Below are positions 55,176-63,886 of a stretch of DNA of 64,000 nt, in pieces. Under the pieces are notes generated by a model. It did no database searches and had not been told where the DNA came from. It worked only from the letters and a program-made list of their open reading frames with translations. The DNA lies in assembly GCA_043720875.1 (NCBI GenBank), contig JAYSRU010000196.1, positions 3,899-67,898 on the forward strand, written 5' to 3'. This stretch comes from JAYSRU01 sp043720875. Its GTDB lineage: Bacteria; Bacteroidota; Bacteroidia; Flavobacteriales_D; Crocinitomicaceae. The position numbers were made by a program, and so were the translations under genes. How positions within the stretch are numbered: the stretch's first letter is position 1; every line of letters starts with the position of its first letter.

Positions 55176-56929
55176 ACTTCTGTAAATTGTTTTTCGTGCA
55201 AACGTTTATAAATACCATTTAAACTTATGAGTTCTGAATGTAAACCTTGTTCCTTTACTTGTCCTTTGTCCAAAACTATAATATTATCAGCGTTTTGTAT
55301 GGTACTTAACCTATGCGCAATAACAATGGATGTTCGTCCTTTTGTGATTGCTATAACCGCTTTTTGTATCAGAACTTCAGATTCTGTATCGATGGAAGAG
55401 GTAGCCTCATCTAAGATTAGAAACTTTGGATTATAGACATATGCCCGAATAAATGATAATAATTGTCGTTGCCCAACAGACAGAACACCACCGCGTTCAC
55501 CAACATTATAGTCATAATCTCCAGGGAGTTTCATGATAAATTCATGTGCTCCAATCGCTTTAGCAGCAATTATAACATCCTCTTTAGTAATGTTTGGATC
55601 GCCCAATGTAATGTTGTTGTAAATAGTATCCGAAAACAAAAATACATCCTGTAATACTACTGCAATATTTTGTCGCAAGTAAGCTAAATCAATATCTTGG
55701 ATGCTAATGTTGCCGATTTTTATGTTCCCAGCCTGATAGTCGTAAAAACGACTTAATAAATTCACTAAGCTTGTTTTCCCTGCACCTGTAGACCCAACAA
55801 AAGCAATAGTTGTTCCTTTTGATATTTTGAGGTCAATAGAATTTAATACCTTTTGACCATCAATGTAGGAAAAATCTACTTTTTCGAAGGTAATGTCTTG
55901 GTCAAAATCTATTGCGGTAATTGTTCCGTTCTTTTGCACTTCGTTGTTTTCATCTAATACTTCGAAGATACGTTCAGCCCGAACTACTCCACGCTGTAAA
56001 ATATTAAATTTATCTGCTAACATTCTGATCGGTCTGTATAGCGCGTTAATAAATAGTGTAAATGCCAAGATATTTGAAAAAATATTGTTTCCTACATTCT
56101 GACCAGCTACTTCAAAAACACCCCATATTAAAACACACGAAATAGATAATGATGACAAAAGTTCTACAACCGGAAAAAAAATACTAAAAGCCCAAACAGC
56201 ATCGATATGAGCTTTACGGTGCCCCTTGTTGATCTCTTCGAAACTCGATTTTTCTTGCTTTTGACGATTGAAAAGTTGAACGACACTCATGCCGGTAATT
56301 CGTTCTTGCACAAAATTATTTAATGCATTAACCTGGGTTCTTTCTGCTTGAAACGACTTATTCATTGCTCTAGCAAAAATTCTAGTTGCAATGATTAATA
56401 ATGGAATTGGTATTAAGGCCAACAAGGTAAGTTTCCAATTCAAAAAGAACATATAAGCCAACATAACAAACAACGAAAATAGGTCACCGAAAATATCAAT
56501 GAAACCAGCAGAGAAAACTTGTGATATTGCTTCCAAATCTTGTATCACCCGTGTTACCAATGAGCCTATTGGCGTTTTGTCAAAATAACTCATTTTGAAA
56601 GAAAGTATGTGTTTGAACACTTTGTTTCTTAAATCACGGATAATCGATTGAGCTAATAGGTTTGCTGTCCAAGATGAAAATATTTGTAAAATACTTTCAA
56701 GTAATAACATGCCAACAACTAATAAACTAAATTTGGCTAACATGGTTAAATTACTTGACTTCTCAATGTACTCAGATGTCATGTATCCAATGATAATGAT
56801 TCGAGTAGGAACCAAAATTGCCAAGAATATTGTTATGGAAATTGCACCTACAAATAGCCATCTATACGGTTTGGAATACGGAAGTAATCGTTTGAGAATA
56901 GAAAAGCCGAAGCGCTTTGAAATAGACAT
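55172..56929 (-). CDS. ABC-type exporter, fused permease and ATPase
   Basis: Half-transporter of the MsbA/multidrug type: about six membrane helices (residues 15-310), then an ATPase with Walker A GSTGAGKTSLV, Q-loop, signature SVGQRQLLS and Walker B FLILDEATSSIDTES with the switch His in AHRLS. 585 residues, to be used as a dimer. Substrate unknown; a lipid or drug flippase role is typical. It is the first gene in an operon with the binding-protein homologue. Confidence 0.9.
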   Translation of the reverse strand: MSISKRFGFSILKRLLPYSKPYRWLFVGAISITIFLAILVPTRIIIIGYMTSEYIEKSSNLTMLAKFSLLVVGMLLLESILQIFSSWTANLLAQSIIRDLRNKVFKHILSFKMSYFDKTPIGSLVTRVIQDLEAISQVFSAGFIDIFGDLFSLFVMLAYMFFLNWKLTLLALIPIPLLIIATRIFARAMNKSFQAERTQVNALNNFVQERITGMSVVQLFNRQKQEKSSFEEINKGHRKAHIDAVWAFSIFFPVVELLSSLSISCVLIWGVFEVAGQNVGNNIFSNILAFTLFINALYRPIRMLADKFNILQRGVVRAERIFEVLDENNEVQKNGTITAIDFDQDITFEKVDFSYIDGQKVLNSIDLKISKGTTIAFVGSTGAGKTSLVNLLSRFYDYQAGNIKIGNISIQDIDLAYLRQNIAVVLQDVFLFSDTIYNNITLGDPNITKEDVIIAAKAIGAHEFIMKLPGDYDYNVGERGGVLSVGQRQLLSFIRAYVYNPKFLILDEATSSIDTESEVLIQKAVIAITKGRTSIVIAHRLSTIQNADNIIVLDKGQVKEQGLHSELISLNGIYKRLHEKQFTEV

Positions 56930-57339
56930 GTTGCAAAGTTAATTATTAGACACTGATTTCCTATTGAATTCTAGAATAACATAAGTTTAGTCTTTCATGC
57001 GATATTGAAAAGCGGGTGACTTGAAAAGTTCGAGAATGTTATTTTATTGATCTCATGAAAGTCTAAATTTGTAAAAAATCTTAATCAGTTTGTCGAGATT
57101 TACAGCCTTGATTTTTTCTTTTGTCACTTTTCTTTTTGATCAAACAAAAAAGAAAAGTGAAAATTTATGGCGAAGCGCATAGCATTATTGTTTTTATCCA
57201 TTGCACTGATTTTCTTTCCAAATTCTATCGAACAAATAATTTTAATTAAGCCCATTTTAATTTTTTTCTAGCGTTCCAACTTTTTTTTGGGTTATTTTGC
57301 GCCTTCATTTCAAGATCGGTTCCTTAAAAAACTTTAATT
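56930..57339. other. 410-bp divergent region between ABC exporter and topA
   Basis: No well-supported gene. A 14-bp perfect inverted repeat lies at 57124-57160. A possible 34-residue reading frame (57167-57271) follows it but has no other support. It must hold the promoters of the ABC operon and topA; no exact TAnnTTTG box is obvious. Confidence 0.5.
57124..57160. repeat. Intergenic 14-bp inverted repeat
   Basis: TCACTTTTCTTTTT at 57124-57137 with its exact complement at 57147-57160, loop GATCAAACA. The sequence before it, CCTTGATTTTTTC (about 57104-57116), resembles dispersed intergenic repeats I have seen in Bacteroidota genomes; this comparison is from memory. It is not a normal terminator, as no gene ends here. 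Confidence 0.6.
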
Positions 57340-59751
57340 ATGAGTAAAAATTTAGTAATAGTCGAGTCACCTGCAAAAGCAAAAACTATTGAGGGTTATC
57401 TTGGAAAAGATTTTACTGTAAGATCCAGTTATGGTCACGTGCGTGATTTAGCTTCTAAGGGAATTGCGATTGATATTAAAAATAATTTTCAACCAGAATA
57501 TGAGGTTTCTGCTGATAAGAAAACATTGGTGGCTGAATTAAGAAAATTGGCGAAGGCTGCTGATACAATATGGTTAGCAACGGATGAGGATCGTGAAGGA
57601 GAAGCTATTTCTTGGCATTTATACGAAACATTAGATCTGAAGAAAAAGGATACAAAACGAATCACATTCAACGAAATCACAAAACCAGCAATTCTCAAGG
57701 CGATTGAAAAACCTAGAGAAATTAATATGCCTTTGGTTGATGCACAACAAGCAAGAAGGATACTTGACCGTTTGGTAGGGTTTGAACTTTCTCCAGTATT
57801 ATGGAAAAAAGTAAAACCTTCCCTTTCTGCAGGTCGCGTGCAATCAGTAGCGGTTCGTCTAATTGTCGAAAGAGAAAAAGAAATTCTTAAACACGATTCC
57901 GAAGTATATTATAAAGTAACTGCAATCTTCCTTAAAGGAAAAGATAAAGTGAAAGCTGATATTTCAAAAAACTTTGGAACTTTAGACGAGGTGACAGAAT
58001 TTATTGAAAGTTGCAAAGGAACAGCATTTAAAGTATTGGATGTTACGGAAAAACCGGCAACTAGAACTCCCGCTGCCCCATTCTACACGTCAACATTGCA
58101 ACAAGAGGCAAGTTTAAAATTAGGTTTCTCGGTAACAAGAACGATGTCTGTAGCGCAGCGTTTATATGAAGCTGGAAAAATCACCTACATGCGTACCGAT
58201 AGTACAAATTTATCGGAAACTGCAATGGAGGCGTCTAAAGTTGAAATCGAAAAGGCCTACGGTGCAAAATACTCGAAACCAACTAAATATGCTACGAAGT
58301 CAGCTGGGGCACAAGAAGCTCACGAAGCTATACGACCAACGGACTTTGGAATGCATTCTACAGATGGTGAAGCGGAAGAAGTAAAATTGTACGAACTTAT
58401 TTGGAAAAGAGCAATTGCATCACAAATGAGTCACGCACAATTAGAAAGAACTGTTGTAAAAATTGGTGATTCAAAATTAAAAGAAGTTTTTACCGCTCGT
58501 GGTGAAGTAATTAAATTTGATGGGTTCTTAAAAGTTTATATCGAGTCAAATGTTGACGAAGACTACGACGATGAAGAGAAAGAAGGCACAGATGCAATGT
58601 TACCAGCTATGTCAGTAAATGATGTGTTAGGGTATGATTTCATTCGAGCGACACAAAAATTTACGCGTTCATTACCAAGATATGTTGAAGCATCTCTCGT
58701 GAAGAAATTGGAAGAGTTAGGAATCGGAAGACCATCTACCTATGCACCAACAATTTCGACCATTCAAAAAAGAGGATACGTAGAAAAGAAAGAACGAGAA
58801 GGTACTATTCGTCAATACAATGTTTTGTCGTTGATTGCTGAAAAGGTCTCAATGGACAAGAAAGAAGAGACAACCGGGAAAGAAAAAAACAAACTTTCGC
58901 CAACAGATATTGGAGTTGTAGTAAATGATTTTTTAGTAGAACATTTTGATCAAGTATTGAGTTATAATTTCACGCGTGAGGTAGAAGAACAATTTGATCA
59001 AATTGCAAACGGTAAATTAGAATGGACCAAAATGTTGAGTTCTTTCTATGATCCATTTCATGATAGAGTAGAGGATACTTTAGAGAATTCTGAGCGTGCT
59101 AATGGTGAACGTTATCTTGGCGATCATCCGGTTTCTGGAAAAAGAATTATCGTGCGTATCGGTAAGTTTGGGCCAATGGTTCAAATTGGAGAAACGGACC
59201 CAGAAGGTGAAAAACCACAATTTGCTTCATTACGTGGCAATCAAACGTTAGCCACCGTAACGCTAGAAGATGCGATTGATCTATTTAAGCTTCCGCGTGT
59301 TGTTGGTGAATACGAAGGCAAGCCATTGAAAGCTAATTTCGGGAGATTTGGACCTTATGTTCAATACGATAAAGAATTTGTAAGTATCAAAGGCGATGAT
59401 GATCCAATGACGATTACTGAAGAACGTGCAATTGAAATTTTATTAGAGAAGCGTGAAGCAGATATTAAGAAAATGTTGAAAGCTTTCCCCGAGCGTGCTG
59501 ATATGCAAATTCTAGATGGTCGTTGGGGTCCGTATTTGAAAATTGGAAAAGAAAATTACAAGTTGCCAAAAGATTGTGCGATTGAATCATTAACAGTGGC
59601 GGAATGTATTACTATTTCTGAAAACCAAGCACCTAAGAAAAAACCGTTTGGTAAGAAAACAACTGCAACAGCAACTAAGACAGCGGTGGTAAAGAAACCG
59701 GCTGCAAAAAAACCTGCTGCAAAAAAGAAGCCTGTAGCAAAGAAGAAATAA
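57340..59751 (+). CDS. topA: DNA topoisomerase I
   Basis: Type IA topoisomerase that relaxes negative supercoils. TOPRIM domain at the N-terminus (VIVESPAKAKTIEGYLG, then TDEDREGEAISWHLYE with the metal-binding acidic residues), active-site Tyr283 in ITYMRTDSTNLS, and C-terminal repeats of the bacterial type without Zn-finger Cys clusters. The last 30 residues are Lys/Ala/Pro rich (KKPAAKKPAAKKKPVAKKK), probably a DNA-binding tail. 803 residues, complete. Gene followed by a good terminator. Confidence 0.96.
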   Translation: MSKNLVIVESPAKAKTIEGYLGKDFTVRSSYGHVRDLASKGIAIDIKNNFQPEYEVSADKKTLVAELRKLAKAADTIWLATDEDREGEAISWHLYETLDLKKKDTKRITFNEITKPAILKAIEKPREINMPLVDAQQARRILDRLVGFELSPVLWKKVKPSLSAGRVQSVAVRLIVEREKEILKHDSEVYYKVTAIFLKGKDKVKADISKNFGTLDEVTEFIESCKGTAFKVLDVTEKPATRTPAAPFYTSTLQQEASLKLGFSVTRTMSVAQRLYEAGKITYMRTDSTNLSETAMEASKVEIEKAYGAKYSKPTKYATKSAGAQEAHEAIRPTDFGMHSTDGEAEEVKLYELIWKRAIASQMSHAQLERTVVKIGDSKLKEVFTARGEVIKFDGFLKVYIESNVDEDYDDEEKEGTDAMLPAMSVNDVLGYDFIRATQKFTRSLPRYVEASLVKKLEELGIGRPSTYAPTISTIQKRGYVEKKEREGTIRQYNVLSLIAEKVSMDKKEETTGKEKNKLSPTDIGVVVNDFLVEHFDQVLSYNFTREVEEQFDQIANGKLEWTKMLSSFYDPFHDRVEDTLENSERANGERYLGDHPVSGKRIIVRIGKFGPMVQIGETDPEGEKPQFASLRGNQTLATVTLEDAIDLFKLPRVVGEYEGKPLKANFGRFGPYVQYDKEFVSIKGDDDPMTITEERAIEILLEKREADIKKMLKAFPERADMQILDGRWGPYLKIGKENYKLPKDCAIESLTVAECITISENQAPKKKPFGKKTTATATKTAVVKKPAAKKPAAKKKPVAKKK

Positions 59752-59771
59752 TAGTAAAAATAGTTGAAGTT

Positions 59772-59800
59772 AAGGCGATCATTAATTGATCGCCTTTTTT
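59772..59800 (+). terminator. Terminator after topA
   Basis: Perfect 10-bp stem (AAGGCGATCA with TGATCGCCTT) and 5-nt loop, then T run. 20 bp after the topA stop. Confidence 0.92.
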
Positions 59801-59877
59801 GTTACTTGAATTGAGTTATTCACTGTCCGAGTTGTATATCATCTAATCCATCGTGTAAAACCGACATAAATACGCAA

Positions 59878-59885
59878 TACTTTTG
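59878..59885 (+). promoter_or_regulatory. -7 box of the arginase-fold gene
   Basis: Exact TACTTTTG, 18 bp before the start; no -33 TTG at the usual distance. It gives a leader of about 10 nt. Confidence 0.45.
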
Positions 59886-59903
59886 AGCAAAGTATAAATT
59901 TTC

Positions 59904-61055
59904 ATGAAAGATATATCCATTTTTTTTCAACCAATTGAGGAGACACAAGTACCAATAAAAGGACTTGGCACAACAATCTTATACCATAAAACAGATGATT
60001 TCCCGCAACTAGAAAAAGGGAGTGTCGCTTTGTTTTATGTGCCAGAGTACAGAAATAGCGGCTATCAAGTTGAAGAAAATGTTGAATATTTTAGAACTGA
60101 ATTAGCTCAATTACAAGCGGATAGCAATTGGCAATTCCCAATATATGACTTAGGGACTATTCTACCAGGTAAAAATGTAAATGATACTTTTCATGCCGTT
60201 AACAATGTGTGCGCAGAGTTGATTCAAAACAATGTACTACCAATAATTGTTGGAGGTAGTCAAGATTTAACTTTAGCTATTTATCAAGCGTTAGCGAAGA
60301 ATGAGCAAAGTATTAACCTTTGTTCTATTGATCGTGAGTTTGATTTAGGTGACGCAGATGCACCAATTCATGCTAATGGATTCTTAAGCCATATTCTCAC
60401 CCAGAAACCTTGTTATTTGTTCAATTATAGTGTGATCGGTTATCAAACCCCTTATGTTTCAAGTAAAGAAAGAGATCTATTTGAAAAGTTGTATTTTGAT
60501 ACCTGCAGGTTAGGGACTTTTACAAAGGATACCACTATTGCAGAACCGTTACTTAGAAATTCTGATGCCGTATCTTTTGATTTATCATCGATCAATGCTT
60601 CAGATTTTGAAGGCAAACATTACAATGCACCAAATGGAATATCTGGAATGCACGCATGTCAGTTAATGTATTATGCTGGAGCAAGTGATAAAATGTCGGC
60701 GATATTTTTGTCAAATTATTATGCAGACGGAATTAGCCTAAAGGCAAATCGATTGCTTTCTGAATTAATTTGGTACTTTATTGATGGATTTGCTGGTCGA
60801 GTAGGAGATTTTCCAGTTGGAAGTAGAGAAGATTACACCAAGTTTTCGGTTGTTGTGAGTCATAATGAAGAACCATTGGTCTTTTTAAAGAGTAATAAGT
60901 CTGCGCGCTGGTGGATGGAAGTGCCTTATCCCAAAAAGAAAGATATGAAATATGAACGTTCAACCTTGGTGCCATGTGATTATAGTGATTATCAAGAAGC
61001 TATGAAAGATGAGCTGCCAAATCTCTGGTGGAAAACCTATCAAAAATTAACGTAA
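59904..61055 (+). CDS. Arginase/formimidoylglutamase-fold protein with lost metal ligands
   Basis: Belongs to the ureohydrolase fold: a GGSQD strand at 117-121, SIDREFD at 141-147 and SFDLSSI at 224-230 align with the three metal motifs GGDHS, DAHxD and SxDxD of arginases. Against these, the first His is Gln120, the second His is Glu145 and the second Asp of the last motif is Ser228, so three of six ligands differ. Such proteins are often annotated as formimidoylglutamase in Bacteroidota, but this one probably has no normal Mn2 site. 383 residues. It lies between topA and the type IX genes, which is a common order in this phylum. Role unknown. Confidence 0.75.
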   Translation: MKDISIFFQPIEETQVPIKGLGTTILYHKTDDFPQLEKGSVALFYVPEYRNSGYQVEENVEYFRTELAQLQADSNWQFPIYDLGTILPGKNVNDTFHAVNNVCAELIQNNVLPIIVGGSQDLTLAIYQALAKNEQSINLCSIDREFDLGDADAPIHANGFLSHILTQKPCYLFNYSVIGYQTPYVSSKERDLFEKLYFDTCRLGTFTKDTTIAEPLLRNSDAVSFDLSSINASDFEGKHYNAPNGISGMHACQLMYYAGASDKMSAIFLSNYYADGISLKANRLLSELIWYFIDGFAGRVGDFPVGSREDYTKFSVVVSHNEEPLVFLKSNKSARWWMEVPYPKKKDMKYERSTLVPCDYSDYQEAMKDELPNLWWKTYQKLT

Positions 61056-61173
61056 CCTTTTCGTAATACCTTCCGTTAAAATCCTAACATTAAACAATAA
61101 AATGTTGAAAACTGCATTTTCTTTTTAAAGAAATTATGTTTTGTATAGTATTTTATCTATTTTTAACGCTTGA

Positions 61174-61194
61174 AATCTCTGCTTGGTAGAGATT
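61174..61194 (+). promoter_or_regulatory. Leader hairpin before the PorP/SprF gene
   Basis: Perfect 7-bp stem (AATCTCT and AGAGATT) with loop GCTTGGT, 31 bp before the start codon. It may stabilise or regulate the message; no U run follows, so it is not a terminator. Confidence 0.4.
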
Positions 61195-61225
61195 GAAAGA
61201 AAACATTCACAGCCAATAACTGAAA

Positions 61226-62179
61226 ATGAAAAAACAAATATTAGCTTTAACCGTTGCAAGCCTTGGCTTTATAACTAGCGCTACTGCACAACAAGAAAAA
61301 CTACTAACGCATTTTATTTTTGATAAAATGTCGGTAAATCCGGGTTCAACTGGAATGGAAGAAGGAATTTGTGCTACTATGATTTATCGAAATCAGTGGG
61401 ATAGAGTTGCTGGAGCTCCAAACTCAGTGCTTTTTAATGCAGAAGCTAATTTACAACAATTTCTTCCAGCAGGTATTGGTATATCTCTATATGGAGATGC
61501 TATTGGTTACCAACGTCAAACAAATGCATTATTAAATTATTCTTACCCACTTACTATCGGTGATGCTGGTGTTTTAGGTATCGGTGTTGGTATAGGTATA
61601 ATGAACTTTGGGTTTAATAATAATAGTTGGGTTCCGCCAACAACACCTGTGGCACAAGATCCAAGCATTCCAACCATCGGTACTTCAACTGCATTGGATA
61701 TTAATGGAGGTTTATATTTTAAAGGAGCCCAAGGTTATTATGTTGGTATTTCAAGTACGCATATTAATGAGGCTGCATTTAAAAATTATTTCTTTTCATC
61801 AAAAAGACATTATTTCTTAATGGCAGGAAAAAAACTGAAAGATTTATTTGGTGATGGAATGGATTTAGATATCCAGGTTCTTGGAAGGTTTGTTCCAAAC
61901 AAATTTTCTGCTGATATCAATGCGAGATTCATTTATCAAGATATGTTTTACGCAGGTTTAACATTTAGAAATTCTGATGCGGTTGCAGGTATGGCTGGCG
62001 TTAAGTGGCCATTGACACTTGGAAAAGCAAGAGCAAATGTTGGCTTTGGTTATTCATATGACTTTACATTAAATCAACTTGCAACGATCTCTAAAGGAAC
62101 GCATGAAGTTGTTGGTAAATTTTGTTACTTCATACCGAAGCCACCAAAACAAACATCAAAACATCCTAGATGGTTGTAA
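61226..62179 (+). CDS. PorP/SprF family type IX secretion membrane protein
   Basis: Outer-membrane barrel protein of the PorP/SprF family, which works with type IX secretion and gliding adhesins. Signal peptide ending SATAQ, then the family pattern HFIFDKMSVNPGSTGMEEG and ATMIYRNQWDRVAGAPNSVLF, followed by barrel strands with glycine-rich turns (GVLGIGVGIGIMNFGFNNNSW) and FRNSDAVAGMAGVKW. 317 residues. It directly precedes gldK-gldL, as in Flavobacterium. Confidence 0.9.
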   Translation: MKKQILALTVASLGFITSATAQQEKLLTHFIFDKMSVNPGSTGMEEGICATMIYRNQWDRVAGAPNSVLFNAEANLQQFLPAGIGISLYGDAIGYQRQTNALLNYSYPLTIGDAGVLGIGVGIGIMNFGFNNNSWVPPTTPVAQDPSIPTIGTSTALDINGGLYFKGAQGYYVGISSTHINEAAFKNYFFSSKRHYFLMAGKKLKDLFGDGMDLDIQVLGRFVPNKFSADINARFIYQDMFYAGLTFRNSDAVAGMAGVKWPLTLGKARANVGFGYSYDFTLNQLATISKGTHEVVGKFCYFIPKPPKQTSKHPRWL

Positions 62180-62293
62180 TATTTAAAAATAATTAGAATC
62201 TTTGTAACCCTTTTATAAAAGGTTGCGTTATATCAAACATATTGATCCCCTGTATTGTTGATAAGAAATTCGGTTAAAGATAAAAAAAGAGAA

Positions 62294-63835
62294 ATGAAAA
62301 AACTTTTGTTATTTACGTTGCTGCTCGTTTTAGCCGCTTGTAGTTCGCGAACTGGTCACTTGACCGGAGTGTTAGGTCGTCAGGTATATAATCCTGAGAT
62401 TCCAATCGGAATGGTGTACATACCTTCAGGATCCTATAATATGGGTGAAAATGATGAGGATGTACCATTCTTGCACCAAACAAGATCAAAAACTGTGTCT
62501 ATTCAGGCATTGTACATGGATCAAACTGAAATTACAAACAACGAATATCGTCAGTTTGTATCTTACGTACAAGATTCAATTGCAAGAGAAAAGATCTATG
62601 CTGGTTACGAAGCAGATGAAGATGCTGATGAATTTATCAATTATCAAGAACGCTTTTTTGACGAAGGTGCTTTAGAGATGGCTGATTATGATCCTTCTGA
62701 TCGTGCAGGTAACCGTGAGAAGTTCTCTTTAAACTGGGATCGTCGTTTAGAATATGATGCTGAAGAAAATTTACCTCTCCTTGCTGAAATGTACTATCCA
62801 CAAGCTGAGCGTTTTTACAAGCGTCGCGAAATTGACACACGTAAATTGAATTTCCGTTATTACTGGATCGATTACAGAGAAGCTGCTCGTAAAGGAACAA
62901 TTGATATTGTTGTTGACGGATATGATAAAGACGGTCAGAAAGTATCTAACGAACACCGTGAATTAAATACGGAGGCTCATCCGTTTACTGAAGATCCTCA
63001 AGGTCAAGATAAAGACATGGGTTACTTCAATAAGAAGGGTCAAAATAACTCCATTCGTGGCCATGAAAATCGTCAACGTTTTATTATAGATGAAACAATT
63101 AACGTTTATCCCGATACACTTTGTTGGGTGCGCGATTTCACGTATTCGTTCCATGATCCAATGACACAAATGTATTTTTGGCATCCGGCGTATGACAACT
63201 ATCCTGTAGTTGGTGTAACTTGGGTTCAAGCAAAGGCATTTTCAGTGTGGAGAACACATTTATTGAATGACTGGTTAACAAGTATGGGTGATATCATTGT
63301 AAATGATTTCCGTTTACCAACAGAGGCGGAATGGGAACGTTGTTCACGTGGTGACTTAGCATTATCTCCATACCCATGGGGTGGACCTTACATCAGAAAT
63401 GAGGCAGGTTGTTTCTTAGGGAATTTCAAACCAATGAGAGGTAGATACTTTGAAGATGGTGGTTTCCATACGGTTAAAGCATATTCTTACAATCCAAATG
63501 GATGGGGTCTATACTGTATGTCCGGTAACGTTTCAGAATGGTGTGAAACTGCTTATGACGAATCAATGAACGAATTCTCTCATGATTTAAATACGGATTT
63601 CCGTTACGATGCAATGGACTGGGATCCACCAGTACAAAAACGTAAAGTTATCCGTGGTGGTTCTTGGAAAGATATAGGGTATTACCTACAAACTTCAACA
63701 AGATCATACGAATTTCAAGATACATCTAAATGTTATGTTGGATTTAGAAACGTAGCAACTCACTTAGGTAGAGGTGGACGTGATTTCAGCAAAGAAGGAA
63801 GTGAAGAATTGGGCGGAGACATTAATCTTCGTTAA
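62294..63835 (+). CDS. gldK: Gliding motility / type IX secretion lipoprotein GldK
   Basis: Periplasmic ring lipoprotein of the type IX secretion system, with GldN. From the ATG at 62294 the chain starts MKKLLLFTLLLVLAAC with the lipidated Cys16; an ATG at 62255 would put charged residues before the signal. The body has the sulfatase-modifying (FGE-like) fold: PIGMVYIPSGSYNMGEND, MDQTEITNNEYRQF, RLPTEAEWERCSRGD, GNVSEWCE and VIRGGSWKD. About 513 residues. gldL follows after 51 bp, so an operon with gldL and most likely gldM/gldN outside the window. Confidence 0.95.
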   Translation: MKKLLLFTLLLVLAACSSRTGHLTGVLGRQVYNPEIPIGMVYIPSGSYNMGENDEDVPFLHQTRSKTVSIQALYMDQTEITNNEYRQFVSYVQDSIAREKIYAGYEADEDADEFINYQERFFDEGALEMADYDPSDRAGNREKFSLNWDRRLEYDAEENLPLLAEMYYPQAERFYKRREIDTRKLNFRYYWIDYREAARKGTIDIVVDGYDKDGQKVSNEHRELNTEAHPFTEDPQGQDKDMGYFNKKGQNNSIRGHENRQRFIIDETINVYPDTLCWVRDFTYSFHDPMTQMYFWHPAYDNYPVVGVTWVQAKAFSVWRTHLLNDWLTSMGDIIVNDFRLPTEAEWERCSRGDLALSPYPWGGPYIRNEAGCFLGNFKPMRGRYFEDGGFHTVKAYSYNPNGWGLYCMSGNVSEWCETAYDESMNEFSHDLNTDFRYDAMDWDPPVQKRKVIRGGSWKDIGYYLQTSTRSYEFQDTSKCYVGFRNVATHLGRGGRDFSKEGSEELGGDINLR

Positions 63836-63886
63836 TAAAAGCGTAAACTAGAACAAGTAATATATAAACCAAAAAAAACAAAAACT

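Noticed and set aside
57167..57271. Possible 34-residue hydrophobic reading frame MAKRIALLFLS...
   Set aside because: Lies directly after the inverted repeat, no ribosome-binding site, no promoter box, and a hydrophobic stretch this short is common by chance in AT-rich DNA. Could be revived by conservation.
59640..59751. Repeated codons at the end of topA as a DNA repeat element
   Set aside because: The repeats encode a Lys/Ala/Pro-rich tail inside the gene and are common in bacterial topoisomerase I; not an independent element.
62206..62224. Hairpin AACCCTTTTA/TAAAAGGTT between the porP/sprF and gldK genes as terminator
   Set aside because: It has a bulged C and a minimal loop, and no T run follows; gldK is very likely read from the same message.
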